This document shows, in pieces, positions 36,569 to 47,329 of a stretch of 64,000 bases of DNA (positions are counted from its first letter, which is position 1; every line of letters starts with the position of its first letter). Source of the DNA: Panulirus ornatus (taxonomy: Eukaryota; Arthropoda; Malacostraca; Decapoda; Palinuridae); contig NC_092234.1 in assembly GCF_036320965.1 (NCBI RefSeq), forward strand, positions 31,945,203-32,009,202, written 5' to 3'. The position numbers and the translations under genes were made by a program. Under the pieces are notes generated by a model. It searched no databases. It was given only the letters and a program-made list of their open reading frames with translations, and had not been told where the DNA came from.

Positions 36569-36925
36569 AACTACTGTGAAACTGTATAAAGTTATACGCC
36601 ACTCACTCTCAAGTACCAACAGCAGCTGACAATCTACACATTATGAATGATCACAACATACCCACGTATCTGGGAGACAAGTGACAAACCACAATCACCA
36701 AAATCGCTAAAAAGACATCAATATACCAAGACTTACCACATAATCCTATACCAAATCTATTACTTCCCCAAGCCTACGAATTCCCCTAGAAATCAAACTC
36801 CCTCATTTCAAAGTCTTTCCTCTCCCATTTTTCCCCTCCGCCATTCAGCCACCTTTCCCTTCCATTATGTTCCTAAACCTATCTGCGTTATCGGATATCC
36901 CCATATGATGTATTCCTCGTGTCGA
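36568..36925. other. No gene recognised
   Basis: Unique AT-rich then pyrimidine-rich sequence (36780-36870). Confidence 0.5.
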
Positions 36926-36929
36926 CTTG

Positions 36930-37125
36930 CCTTCACATGCAAATAGGCCGCACCAGGCGCGGGGCCCGTGAAAGGCAGTGCGCATGCGCCGGGACAGAAG
37001 CCATGCATCACGGTCCAACACCTCAGCCTCGTTAACTCGAAGGGCTGTTGACTTCGTTTAAGGTTAATGTGACCCACGAGCTCTTGTCACTTCCCCGTGT
37101 TGTGAAGACTATATATATAACAGCA
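36930..37125 (+). promoter_or_regulatory. Candidate promoter-like block (NRF-1 site, octamer, TATA)
   Basis: A palindromic TGCGCATGCGC at 36979-36989 is a perfect match to the NRF-1 consensus. It sits in a GC-rich island (GCACCAGGCGCGGGGCCCG), with an octamer word ATGCAAAT at 36937-36944 and TATATATAA at 37112-37120. No downstream coding exon was recognised, and the TATA may simply be a short AT microsatellite. This is inference from motif content only. Confidence 0.3.
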
Positions 37126-37424
37126 CGCCACGGTTCCTACGCCGTTTGGCGAGCCAAAAAGTCGACACACCTGGTTGTTACAAGCGGGGCCGCAATCTAC
37201 CGCCGACCTACACAAAACCCTTTCATAAACTAAGGTAATCGAGTGTGCGATTATATTTGGAGTATTGGCGCACGTGCCGGGCCTGACGCTGTCAACTGGG
37301 GGAGGCTTGTGTACCTGTGTTTGTAAATGTGTGAGGATACGTCTGCATGTATATGTGCGCGCCAATCTAACACAGGCGTGTAAATGCCCATTAACATCTT
37401 AAGGCATAATATATGTATGATTCA

Positions 37425-37426
<2 letters not shown>

Positions 37427-37471
<45 letters not shown>

Positions 37472-37620
37472 TGTACAATTACTATTATGTGTTACGGGTA
37501 GAGTTTTACAATGGTGATGCCCTGTCTCTTAACCTTGTATATAGAAATATGTATTTACCATTTCTTTTTTCCTATGTATTCATGCACGCTAGCAACCTCC
37601 CCTACCCCCCCAGCCTAAGC

Positions 37621-37657
<37 letters not shown>
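37427..37657. repeat. Two (GT)n microsatellites
   Basis: GT runs at 37427-37471 and 37623-37657. Confidence 0.97.
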
Positions 37658-37659
37658 CA

Positions 37660-38070
37660 CAGCCAGTAGTCAAGTTATTAAGGTATGTATACACCGTCAG
37701 GATTGCTAGCTCAGGCGTACTCTTCCCCCTCACTGATACCCCGAGGGGCCGTCTGTGTCATGCCTCCCGTGCGCTGAGCTGCAAGGAAAACGTTCCATGT
37801 CCCCTGAATCACGTCTGTAAAGAGAGAGAGAATTGACCCCTGATTGACATCAAGGTTCTGTGCAGTCTGACTGCACTTCCGATCCGATTACGAGGCCAAG
37901 CATCATGTAAATGCCCACGTTGATCAGGTATTAGTGACACGGCTCTGATGATCATGCCGTATCATTAAGAGACATTCAAATCTGTGTTCTGTAAGTACAC
38001 ACACAAGTGAATGAATATATCAATGAATACAGGGGGCTATTTCTCTTATTCTATTGATCCTTCATCTACA
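37660..38070. other. No gene recognised
   Basis: Unique sequence. No coding or RNA signature. Confidence 0.5.
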
Positions 38071-38075
38071 AGAAC

Positions 38076-38077
38076 GC

Positions 38078-38148
<71 letters not shown>

Positions 38149-38158
38149 GGTGTGTGTG
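38076..38158. repeat. (CG)n-(TG)n alternating tract
   Basis: A CGCGCGCGCGCG run continues without phase change into a long TG run. About 80 bp strictly alternate purine and pyrimidine, the classical Z-DNA-forming pattern. A perfect (CG)n is rare because CpG normally decays. Confidence 0.96.
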
Positions 38159-38159
38159 A

Positions 38160-38626
38160 TGCAGGAGGAAGAAAAAGGAAAGAAACAATTATAAATGTTA
38201 ATCATGTGATATCAAATCAAACATCTTGAGTTGTTCGCCAAACGTACCGGGAAATATTCTTAACCAGTCAGCAATAAGACACTGGAAATAACGCATGAAT
38301 CATCCCCCCCCCCCCCCCGGGGACGCCGCCAATCCTCGATGAGACACAATCGTCTGCATCAATCCCGAATAAGAATGAAGAATATCCCAGCTACGTTCCC
38401 CACCAAGGCTTGCCAAGCGCCTTCAGCAATAGCCTAATGGAACTGCAATGATAATGGGGCGTTGATGAGGGTTGAGAAAGAAGACAAGCAACTGAAACAC
38501 AGTCGGTCATAATAATAATAACAAAAAGAGGAAAAAAAAAGTTTCATATGAATCTTAACTTTTCCTCCGAAGGTTTTCGTTATGATACGAAGGTAGACAC
38601 AACACATGATTAGAAACGGATAGGTG

Positions 38627-38630
<4 letters not shown>
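38160..38630. other. No gene recognised
   Basis: Unique sequence with a C14 run near 38305 and an A9 run near 38533. Confidence 0.5.
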
Positions 38631-38705
<75 letters not shown>

Positions 38706-38820
38706 AGTACTTACGACGAGATCTTTCCAGAAGGCAAGAGGTAGCGCGCGCGCCAACGCAAGAAAATCTAGGTTACGAAGAGCAAGTCGTGTGTGCGTTT
38801 ACATGTTCTTAGGAGTTATA

Positions 38821-38901
<81 letters not shown>
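38631..38901. repeat. (GA)n and (GT)n-(GA)n microsatellites
   Basis: Perfect (GA)n at 38631-38701 and a compound (GT)n-(GA)n at 38821-38901, separated by about 120 bp of unique sequence containing GCGCGCGC. Confidence 0.96.
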
Positions 38902-38903
<2 letters not shown>

Positions 38904-39204
38904 GTTAAGAGAGGTCGAGCCAAGTAATCATCATCCGTGATCTATGACTAATTAAGGTTATGATCGTATCAAAAATCTGACCAAATGTAAACTAGAGTTT
39001 TTTCTTTTTTCTTCCTCATTTTTTCCCGCATATAAACTCTCACTTTCCTAGTGGAAGATTTACCACCGGGGGAACTAGAGAACGCTCCTCCCCTGGATGT
39101 GACCACGAACAAGTGAAACTGTGTCTCACCTCACCAATGACTGACTGACTGACAGTCATTAACATGTCAGAGGAACGTCTCGTTCGTCTACAGTGATTCA
39201 CCGC
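38902..39204. other. Spacer, no gene recognised
   Basis: Unique sequence with TGACTGACTGACTGACA near 39140. Confidence 0.5.
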
Positions 39205-39490
39205 TGGTGATGATGGGCATCACTGGACTGACCGGGGAATACTCCTCAGCTGATGGGGGTAACTGAGGAATACTTCTCAGCTGATGGGGGTAACTGAGGA
39301 ATACTTCTCAGCGGATGGGCTAACCAGGGAATACTTCTCGATTGATGGGTTGACCGGGAAATATCCCCGATTGATCGGCCAACTCTGTAATTAGTTCTCC
39401 ATTGATGGTTTTGATGGGGGACGACTCATCAACTGAAGCGACTCATCAACTGACTGAGGAATACTGATCGATTGATGAGGGGGGGGGAGT
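39205..39490. repeat. Degenerate ~31 bp minisatellite
   Basis: The phrase GATGGGGGTAACTGAGGAAT then ACTTCTCAGCT recurs, decaying to GATGGGTTGACCGGGAAAT and GATTGATCGGCC toward the right. Confidence 0.85.
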
Positions 39491-39559
39491 GTAAATGGGG
39501 GGGAAATACCCGTGGTCACTCTCCTTTCCCGACTTCTGGATGGGACCATCAGTTACCGA

Positions 39560-41010
39560 ACTGATGATCATTTTCATAACTTATGTCCCACCGGCGGGAG
39601 GCACCGTCGACGGACTTACTTTGTTAATTAGGTCGGGTACAGGTGGGAACGGGGCAGGCACGCCGCCCTTATCTCGTTCACCGCCTGATCGTGGCCACGA
39701 CACCACTAAAACCTGTTATTAGCGCCGGGGAACTGGACGATCTCCAGATAAGACTAATCTATTCTCCTCACCGACTCCGAGACACTTCGCTTTCCGCCCC
39801 GTCGAGCCGTCTGAGGACCCCGCCGGGAGGTCCTCGCGGGAGGAGGCCGCGAGGCTCGTCGGGACGTGGGAGCGGCCTATGGCCGCCACCAAGCGGGGAG
39901 ATAAGGAATTACTGTCTATAGCCGAGATCGAGTCATCTTAGCGGGGGCTCCCTACCCTGCATCCCAAGCTGAAGGCTTTTAGCCGTACAATACCGATGCC
40001 CCGGGTCCCACTGCCGCCCACCCATCCACCCAAGGACCTCGCCGACGCGGACCTCAACGCCATTATTCCCCAGGCGAACCGGAACGCACACTCGAACACT
40101 CGACTCGAGTCACCTTGATACGAAATGTTGTTATAAACCTCTGATAAAACCTGGGTTTAATTATCGGGAGTCTGGTGAGCCAGAGCCGCCTGCCCAGCGC
40201 TGACTCCATGACTTCTCCCCGGCCATTATACCACGACCCCGTCAGCTACGCTGGCATACACTTGCTCGCTGTGCCAGGCGGGAGGCTTCACCTCCGGCTT
40301 CCTGGCACCCTGGCCCGGCTTGACGACCTCTCCAGGCACCGGGGACGGGTCAAAACGCACCTCCTCGTCTTAACGGGGTCCAGGTGTGACTAGTCAGGTA
40401 TTCACACCAGCATTTCCGACGTCCGCATGATTTCATCTAATCCCAATGGCTATCGTTCGAGCGCAGGCGATTGCCGGGGGTACCTGGCTGAAGCATTGTG
40501 AATCAGAGATGAAGGCGCGGAGGTGAATGCCTTGGGGCTCATTTTCCCGTGTCACTGGTGTTAAAGGGTTGGCCCGATGCGTTACCGCCGCTCCAACCCT
40601 TACCCTCCTCCCCTTCCTTCCCTTTCCTTTCTTCTGTTCCGATTTTCTTGATTTCCCCGGGAAAGTATGGGTGCCCCCCCTCCCCCACCCCGGGGCCCCC
40701 TCCCCCCCCACACTCGACGGGAGGTGCCCACCCGAACGTGCAAGACCATCCACGCAAAATACTGCATACCATCGATTCGGGAACTCATGAAATGTATAGT
40801 ATCTTTATTTCTTTTTTTTCTCCTTTTTTTTTCCTGTCTTTCTCGGCGAGCATGTGGCCCTGGAGGAGGTGCGCGAACGAGATTGTGTCAAAAATTTGTG
40901 GAACTTTATGGAAGAGGAGCATTCATGGGCCAGGACGCTGATTTCCGCCCCTATATTCCCCCGCCGCAAGGACCAAACTTCCACTTGCCCGCCGGCTGGA
41001 TTCGTGTCAA
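39560..41010. other. CpG-rich, microsatellite-free block; possible gene-associated region
   Basis: About 1.4 kb with high GC and CpG (GCGGGAGGAGGCCGCGAGG, GCCGACGCGGACC) and no long simple repeat. Several short open frames cross it, but no conserved domain was recognised. The segment 39705-39765 is shared with 53880-53940. By composition this is the likeliest place for a promoter, first exon or conserved non-coding element; proof is lacking. Confidence 0.4.
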
Positions 41011-41316
41011 CCAGGCTTTAGCTCCAATGTAAAGCGGGATAAATAATATAATAAATGTCACTCCTCAAACACATTCCTCGGCCATTTAATTTCTCTATGC
41101 TTTTAATCGTTGCCACTTTTGAATAGGGCGGGTTTCTGGCAATGGCAGCGACCCACACGGAATCGGTAGATTTTTCCACAATGTTTCGCCCACTTCATTC
41201 GTGTCCGAGACGTCTCGAACTACTAGACCCCCCCCCCCGACCCCCTACCTCAACCCCCCACCCGAACCCTTCGTGCCAAAGAATCTAATTCTAAGCATTT
41301 ATTATTATATTTCTTC

Positions 41317-41319
<3 letters not shown>

Positions 41320-41351
<32 letters not shown>
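41320..41351. repeat. (GT)n microsatellite
   Basis: Perfect GT run. Confidence 0.95.
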
Positions 41352-41352
<1 letters not shown>

Positions 41353-41659
41353 ACATTCTCTTACATTTGAATCCAAAAGACGGAGTGGATCATCTCCGTC
41401 TTATATTCATTACGGGATGGAGGCAATAAAATCACCCCCCCCTCCCTCCCTTCACCACACGAATGAGCGGGACGGAGACCACGAACACATGCGATAACAG
41501 ATACTCGACTCCCTTCGACAGCGCTCGACGATGCTATATGCCTGAAGGTCAGGGATGGCAAAAGAAGAAGAAGAAGAAGAAAAAAAAGAGAGTCATAGAC
41601 CTTTAGTTTGACACCTTCGAGGGGCGAGTTTCTTAGCCTGAACACAACAGCCTCCATCT

Positions 41660-41815
41660 TAGGTGATGGGGGAGGGGGAGGAGGGGGGGGGGGTGGAAGA
41701 AGAAGAGTGGATGGGGGGGGGGAGGGGGAATGGGAGAGCTTTAAGGTGAAGGAGACTTGTTTGGGGGAGGATGGGGGAGGGATGAGGCTGGGGGGTGATG
41801 GAAGGCCCAGAGGTT
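41660..41815. repeat. G-rich tract, quadruplex-prone
   Basis: Repeated runs of 4-9 G with GGA and GATGGGG words. Glycine-rich frames are compositional. Confidence 0.85.
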
Positions 41816-42310
41816 AGATTAGCATTTTGAAGATTAAAAGATTTTTTTTTTTATATATATTTATATCTGTAAATGACATAACCTAACCTTGGAAGAGAGA
41901 AGAAAAACCCAGACTGGTCATCTTTGGAATGATTAATCTTCCTGAGGACTTGGGAGTAACTTTTCACGATGGCTTTACATGTGGTAATGTCTGATTAACA
42001 CGAGAGATTGGGCTCTTCCAACGGACTGTGTGATTATCTCTCGTAGTGAAGTCAGTTTCAAAGAGTAATTCTCCTGACTTTTAGAAATGACTTAAGAAAA
42101 CCTAGTCCCTCACTGGTAGTCTCCCGTACATTTACGGTAAGCATTACTACCCTCTGAGCTCGTTAGCACTCGCTAATGACATCACAGGTTTGGGGTCTCG
42201 CTCATTAATCGAAAATTATCTTTAATTTACCAACGAGATGACCCGTTCTTCATCTCGTCCTTTTTATGCATCCATTTTCGAGGGAATCCTCAAAAAGAAT
42301 TACCTGTGGA
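41816..42310. other. No gene recognised
   Basis: AT-rich unique sequence with a T11 run near 41842. Confidence 0.5.
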
Positions 42311-42311
<1 letters not shown>

Positions 42312-42345
<34 letters not shown>

Positions 42346-42353
42346 CACACACA
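42312..42353. repeat. (CA)n microsatellite
   Basis: CA run with one GGACAC interruption. Confidence 0.95.
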
Positions 42354-42464
42354 CATGGCTGCTATTTTGCTATATGAACGAGAATATGAACGACGTCAAC
42401 TTCGAACTTCAAAGTTTATGGTTTCAATGTTGAAGTTGAACAGCTCATCGAGAGGAGAACCTAC

Positions 42465-43080
42465 CACGTGATTGGTTATTGGGAGAGGACAACCAGATGC
42501 GGGTGCTCACTTATTAAACGATCATGTGACGCCCGTGTTTCCTGATTGGTGGGTCGAGTGAGGCAGCTGCTCCCTAATTGGCCGATCATGTGAGGCTGGT
42601 GCTCGGCGATTGCTCAGTCGACAGAGGTCGCCGTTGTTTCCTTGTTGGCCGATCGTTCCATGTCGCCCTCCGGTGATTGGCTAAGCTTCTGTTGCTGCCG
42701 TTCAGTGATTGCTAGAACTCATCATTAAGCAATTAATTCACTGGTCCAGTGGTGTCAACTTGATAACACTGATAGGCTAAGTTTTGAGAGCCCAGTTCTC
42801 TTTCCGATTGGTCGACTGTGTGCGCTCGGCCGTCACTGATTGGCCAACGAACGAAGGCTCAGACTTCCCTGATTGGCCAACGAACGAAGGCTCAGACTTC
42901 CCTGATTGGCCAACGAACGAAGGCTCAGACTTCCCTGATTGGTCGACAGTGAGAGGTCAACGCTCCCAGTGATAGCCCAAATGGTTAGATGCTCAAGAGT
43001 TCCCAGATTGGTCGATCGCGTGAGTTCGAAGCTGAGCGAGAGGTCAGATCGTGAGCGCTCCGTGTTTCCTAACGGGCAGA
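42465..43080. repeat. Inverted-CCAAT-rich minisatellite with a 33 bp core
   Basis: Three full 33 bp units start at 42838, 42871 and 42904 (GATTGGCCAACGAACGAAGG, then CTCAGACTTCCCT). Around them, GATTGG or ATTGGCC/ATTGGTC words recur every 30-60 bp from 42471 to 43011 in decayed units (for example TTGGCCGATCATGTGA). The 33 bp period gives an 11-residue open-frame repeat that I do not treat as a gene. Confidence 0.88.
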
Positions 43081-43578
43081 CCATGTGCCTTCAGCCTTGA
43101 CATACTGCTGTGACGGGCCAATCGCAGCGAGCCGGCAGCGTTCGCCGAGACAGACAGACGCATGGCGTGGTCCCAACCCATTGTAATCCCGAGTTTAAAC
43201 AGAACTATTAATCTCCTCTAGCGAGCTTTTTTTTCCTTTTACCTTTTTTTCTTTTTTTTTTTTTTTTTTGAGCTGGACTTCAGATAACCGTCATTACTGC
43301 CTCTCTAATGACACTGGCATAATAATAGTACAGCTGCTGACCTGTACCTCGCCCTTCATCATTTTCCCCAAGTCGCTCATCAGACCGTATTGCCAAGACG
43401 TGACCAGAAATAGTTTGGGGCAACTCAACACGAAGGAAAAAAATAGTAGTATATTGCAACATCGTATTTTTATATTCACAGGTGCAAAGGCATGTACATC
43501 TGGTAGTCTATTAACTATTTATATATGTAGCAGCCCCGAAATGTCACACGTAGATATATGAATACTTACTTATTTACT
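43081..43578. other. No gene recognised
   Basis: Unique sequence with a T-rich run at 43228-43269. Confidence 0.5.
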
Positions 43579-43579
43579 T

Positions 43580-43630
<51 letters not shown>
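43579..43630. repeat. Compound (CA)n-(TA)n microsatellite
   Basis: A short CA run passes into a TA run. Confidence 0.96.
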
Positions 43631-43634
<4 letters not shown>

Positions 43635-44115
43635 AGTCAGTCGACTGTATGATGGCACAACTGAGAATAATACCTGAATCATTACTGCATCTTCGGCATA
43701 ATACTCTTTACCCTCCCTCGTACGCATGTGTGCGTAGGTACTTGGCCGCCTGCGTTTTTCACCCGCACGCACGTTTGCATGGGCAGCGCGCTCACGCGTT
43801 TTCTTTCGGGGAGGAAAACTCCTTAAAAGAGAACGCCTCTGAGAAAATGGTCCCTCCCTATCAGGCGATTCTTACTGAAGCAGTGTTTTGACCCAGTCTA
43901 CAGGAGGCATGACGCCTGGGATGTCTCTAGGACTGGTACTTGGTACTGCTGGTGCTACCGGGGGCCAGGAACGTGGGGAAGAGGGGAGAGGGATGTACGC
44001 ACGCCCCTGCGGTGTGTTGGGGAGGATAGCTGGGGTGAGGTGGGGGTGGGAGGGAAGAGAGTAACTTACATTTCCTGCTGATTCAGTGGTACCTGTCCCT
44101 CTTGCTGTCTGAGTG
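43631..44115. other. No gene recognised
   Basis: Unique sequence, G-rich from 43980 to 44060. Confidence 0.5.
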
Positions 44116-44117
44116 GC

Positions 44118-44365
44118 ACTATACAGTACCATGTGGTATGAGGCAGTACCATGTGGCACTATACAGTACCATGTGGCACTATACAGTACCATGTGGTATG
44201 AGGCAGTACCATGTGGCACTATACAGTACCATGTGGTATGAGGCAGTATCATGTGGCACTATACAGTACCATGAGGTATGAGGCAGTACCATGTGGTATG
44301 AGGCAGTACCATGTGGCACTATACAGTACCATGTGGTATACGACAGTACAATGTTGTACTGGACA
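44118..44365. repeat. 20 bp minisatellite with two alternating unit types
   Basis: Type 1 is CACTATACAGTACCATGTGG and type 2 is TATGAGGCAGTACCATGTGG. About eleven units occur in an irregular alternation (types 1 and 2 interleaved) and decay at the right into TATACGACAGTACAATGTTG. Confidence 0.95.
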
Positions 44366-44478
44366 ATAGCAGGTAGGACTGGCGAGGTTGGACGAAAATG
44401 CATTTTCTTCCAAGAACTTCTTGCCCGAAAGGAGTCACTCCCTTCCCTACTGCTGACCGAGGCGACATCCCGTCCTGA
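44366..44478 (+). repeat. Family B dispersed repeat, partial copy
   Basis: TTCCAAGAACTTCTTGCCCG then AAAGGAGTC and CCTACTGCTGA match the middle of the fuller copies at 52.25 and 55.0 kb (AAGAACTTCTTACTCCAAAG, GGAGTCCACATTTCTCTGCT). The 5' third is not recognisable; this copy adjoins the 20 bp array. Confidence 0.55.
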
Positions 44479-44479
44479 G

Positions 44480-45200
44480 TCACCTCAGTGAGCTACCACA
44501 CCACAGCTGACCTTTCCCACTTCAAAAATCTACCAAACCAAAAGCCCTTCCTTACTCACCTCAGGGTACTGCCAGATACCAATCCCGCCTCCTTACTCAC
44601 CTCAAAGAGCTACCAATCCACAATTTCATCCTTACTCATCTTAGGGAGCTACCAGACCAAAAGCTCTTTCTTACTCACGTCAGGGAGCTGCCAGTTCCAA
44701 CCCTCCCCCTTACTCAACTGAGAGTAAGCCCTGCCTTATTCACCTTATGGAGCTAGCACACCACAATGAATCCTTCCTTACTCACCTGAAGGAGTTACTG
44801 CATTAAAAGAAACCCTCCCTTACTCACCTCAGGGAGCTACTAGACCATGATGAATCTTCCATCATTCGCTGCAGGGAGATGCCTGATCAAATACCCTCTT
44901 TTCTCACCCAAGGGAGCTGATAGACCATAGTCCCCTATTCATCCACCTCAGGGAGCTACTAGACCACTTATACATCCTTCTTTACTCACCCCAGGGAGCT
45001 ACTAGACTACACTCCCATCCTTACTCACCCCAGGGAGCTACTAGACTACACTCCCCTCCTTACTCGCCCCAGGGAGCTACTAGATTACACTCACAACCAT
45101 ACTCGCCCCAGGGAGCTACTACACTACACTCCTCTCCTTACTCACCCCAGGGAGCTACTAGACCACACTCCTCTCCTTACTCATGTCTTGGGTCTACTAG
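44480..45200. repeat. Degenerate ~40-48 bp minisatellite
   Basis: The phrase CTTACTCACCCCAGGGAGCT then ACTAGACCACACTCCCCTC recurs about 15 times. Units on the right (44950-45180) are nearly identical and units on the left are diverged, so homogenisation is one-sided. Confidence 0.9.
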
Positions 45201-46315
45201 GCCAGAGACAAGAACCCACGTCAACCGACCCTGACCTTAACCACGACAAGATGACCGACAATCAGGAAGAACCAACTCGGATGCCTCCCCTCAAAGTAAC
45301 CCCAGAGAACCATAAACCAGGGAGCTTCACCCCTTAACCCCCTTCAATCACACAAATGGGCCTTGGAGAAGGAGCTGACTCCCTCCCCCCCCGCCAATCA
45401 TATTCCCCAGTCGTTCATTACCCCCAGAAAACCACTAGACAACTAACAAAACCTTCTAGCCAACTCTTTAATCACCCCAGAGAGCCTCCGGCAAAACAAC
45501 CCCCTCCCCCCTTCCACCCCCCCTCTCCCCCCCGAGATCTTGAGAAAACCAACGTTAAAAAATTAATGTCAACACAACTGGAGGCAAGACAGCGGGGCAA
45601 GAAAATCCTATCCCAAATGAAGCGGCCCCCACAACCCCCCCTCTACCCAAAGACCACTGAGGGCGAAAATCTCCCATCAAACCGACCACAACTCATCCTA
45701 CGAGACGAGAGGACGTCAACCCAGATCCCGGCGTGAAGGGATTAATTAAATTTACTGCGCCGTTCCAAAACGCCTCAGAAGGGCGACAAAGCACAAACGA
45801 ACAAACAGCATCTGGCCGATAACATCAGCATTCCTGGGCGAGGCTGGGGAAGGACGCTTACACACATACTTAGGGCAATCCTGATGCCCCGCCAGAATTT
45901 TGAGATAAACATGACAGAGATTGGTGTAAAACTTGCCTCATTGTGCCCTCTTATTGGCTGGCTGGGCCTGAACCCAGCCATCTGATTGGCCGTCCAAGCT
46001 CCCCGAGTTTGCTCAAGGAGGATTATACAATTCCCACCACGGCCCTACTTGTGCTCCGGGGGAAATTAAATCTCATAATTCCAGGATGGTATACGGCAAT
46101 GGTCTTGTCTTTCCTGTAATATCTATACGTTCTCAAGTGGAAGACGTCGTACACTGAACGCTGCACGTACTGCACGCACGCCACTGAAATAAACACAACA
46201 GAAGACGCCGTGGATAACCTGATACACACCGAACGATCTTATTTTCACACGTCCGAATCCGTTGGCCACATAATACGGCGAGGGAGAGTGTTCTGAGGCT
46301 TGGAAGCAACACGGC
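45201..46315. other. No gene recognised
   Basis: C/A-rich at the left (45350-45700) with a proline-rich plus-strand frame of 126 codons and no domain. The rest is unique sequence. ATTGGCTGGCTGGGC and TGATTGGCC (45952-45990) echo the CCAAT-rich array at 42.5 kb. Confidence 0.5.
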
Positions 46316-46317
46316 AA

Positions 46318-46690
46318 GAGTCAGGTGAGGGACTCGCTAATCAGGTGCAATACGTCAAGAGTCAAGTCAGGTGAGTGAGTGACTCGCTAATGAAGAGCAA
46401 TACGTCAAGAGTCAGGTAAGTGACTCGCTAATCAAAAGTAATACGTCAAGAGTCAACTCAGGTGAGTGAGTGACTCGCTAATGAAGAGCAATACGTCAAG
46501 AGTCAGGTGAGTGACTCGCTAATCAAGTGCAATACGTCAAGAGTCAGGTAAGTGACTCGCTAATCAGAAGCAATACGTCAAGAGTCAGGTGAGTGAGTGA
46601 CTCGCTAATCAGGAGCAATACGTCAAGAGTCAGGCGAGTGAAATCGGGAGCAATACGTCAAGAGTCAGGTGAGTGACTCGCTAATCAGGA
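46318..46690. repeat. 41-50 bp minisatellite carrying a consensus splice donor per unit
   Basis: Nine units of AGCAATACGTCAAGAGTCAG then GTGAGTGACTCGCTAATCAG. At the centre of each is CAG-GTGAGT or CAG-GTAAGT (one GTGAGG, one GCGAGT), the metazoan 5' splice-site consensus on the plus strand. Length differences come from AGTG duplications and an extra AACTC. Confidence 0.92.
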
Positions 46691-47160
46691 CTGCAGGGGT
46701 CGTGCACCAGCCTAGCGAAACTCCCGCTCCCCCCATGATTGATTCAGCATGTACTGGTGACGCGTCAACTTCTGATTGACATTCCTCGTCCACACACCGC
46801 CTCCGCCCCCTCCCTTCCAAGTGGCCTCGCCCCCACCTAGCGCAGCAGCTATAACAACCTCCCCCCTTCCCTTCCCCCCCTCCCACGACAAGCACACGTC
46901 AACAGCCCATCAACGTCGTCAAATAATATAAATAACACAACTATTAAACAAGTGGAAAGAGGGAGAGGAATGCATTTAAGGGGAGAGTGGCCACGTTCAA
47001 CCCACTTTCTCGCCACCCCCTCCCCCCCTAACACCCCCACCCCTCCTCTCACCCCTCCCCTTCCTCCACAATGACCGACCACAAATGGGAAGGTAAGAAA
47101 ATCAATTTACCTCACAGACTATCGGCTTGGTATCTACTTGGGAAGTCTATTGTGGGAGCA
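46691..47160. other. No gene recognised
   Basis: C-rich plus-strand patches at 46796-46885 and 47010-47065. No coding motif. Confidence 0.5.
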
Positions 47161-47165
47161 GCCTG

Positions 47166-47260
47166 CGTGTGTGTGTGTGTGTGTGTATATGTATGCATGT
47201 ATGTAAGGGTACCATAGCACTTGTGTGTATGTATGTATGTACGTATGTATAGGTACCACA

Positions 47261-47327
<67 letters not shown>
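47166..47327. repeat. (GT)n microsatellites with a TATG tract
   Basis: A short GT run at 47166-47186, imperfect GTATGTATG tracts with a duplicated AGGTACCAYAGCACNTGTGT word, then a perfect GT run at 47263-47327. Confidence 0.94.
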
Positions 47328-47328
<1 letters not shown>

Positions 47329-47329
47329 C

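Noticed and set aside
45356..45736. A proline-rich protein gene of 126 codons
   Set aside because: Composition follows C-rich DNA, with no domain, promoter or conserved context.
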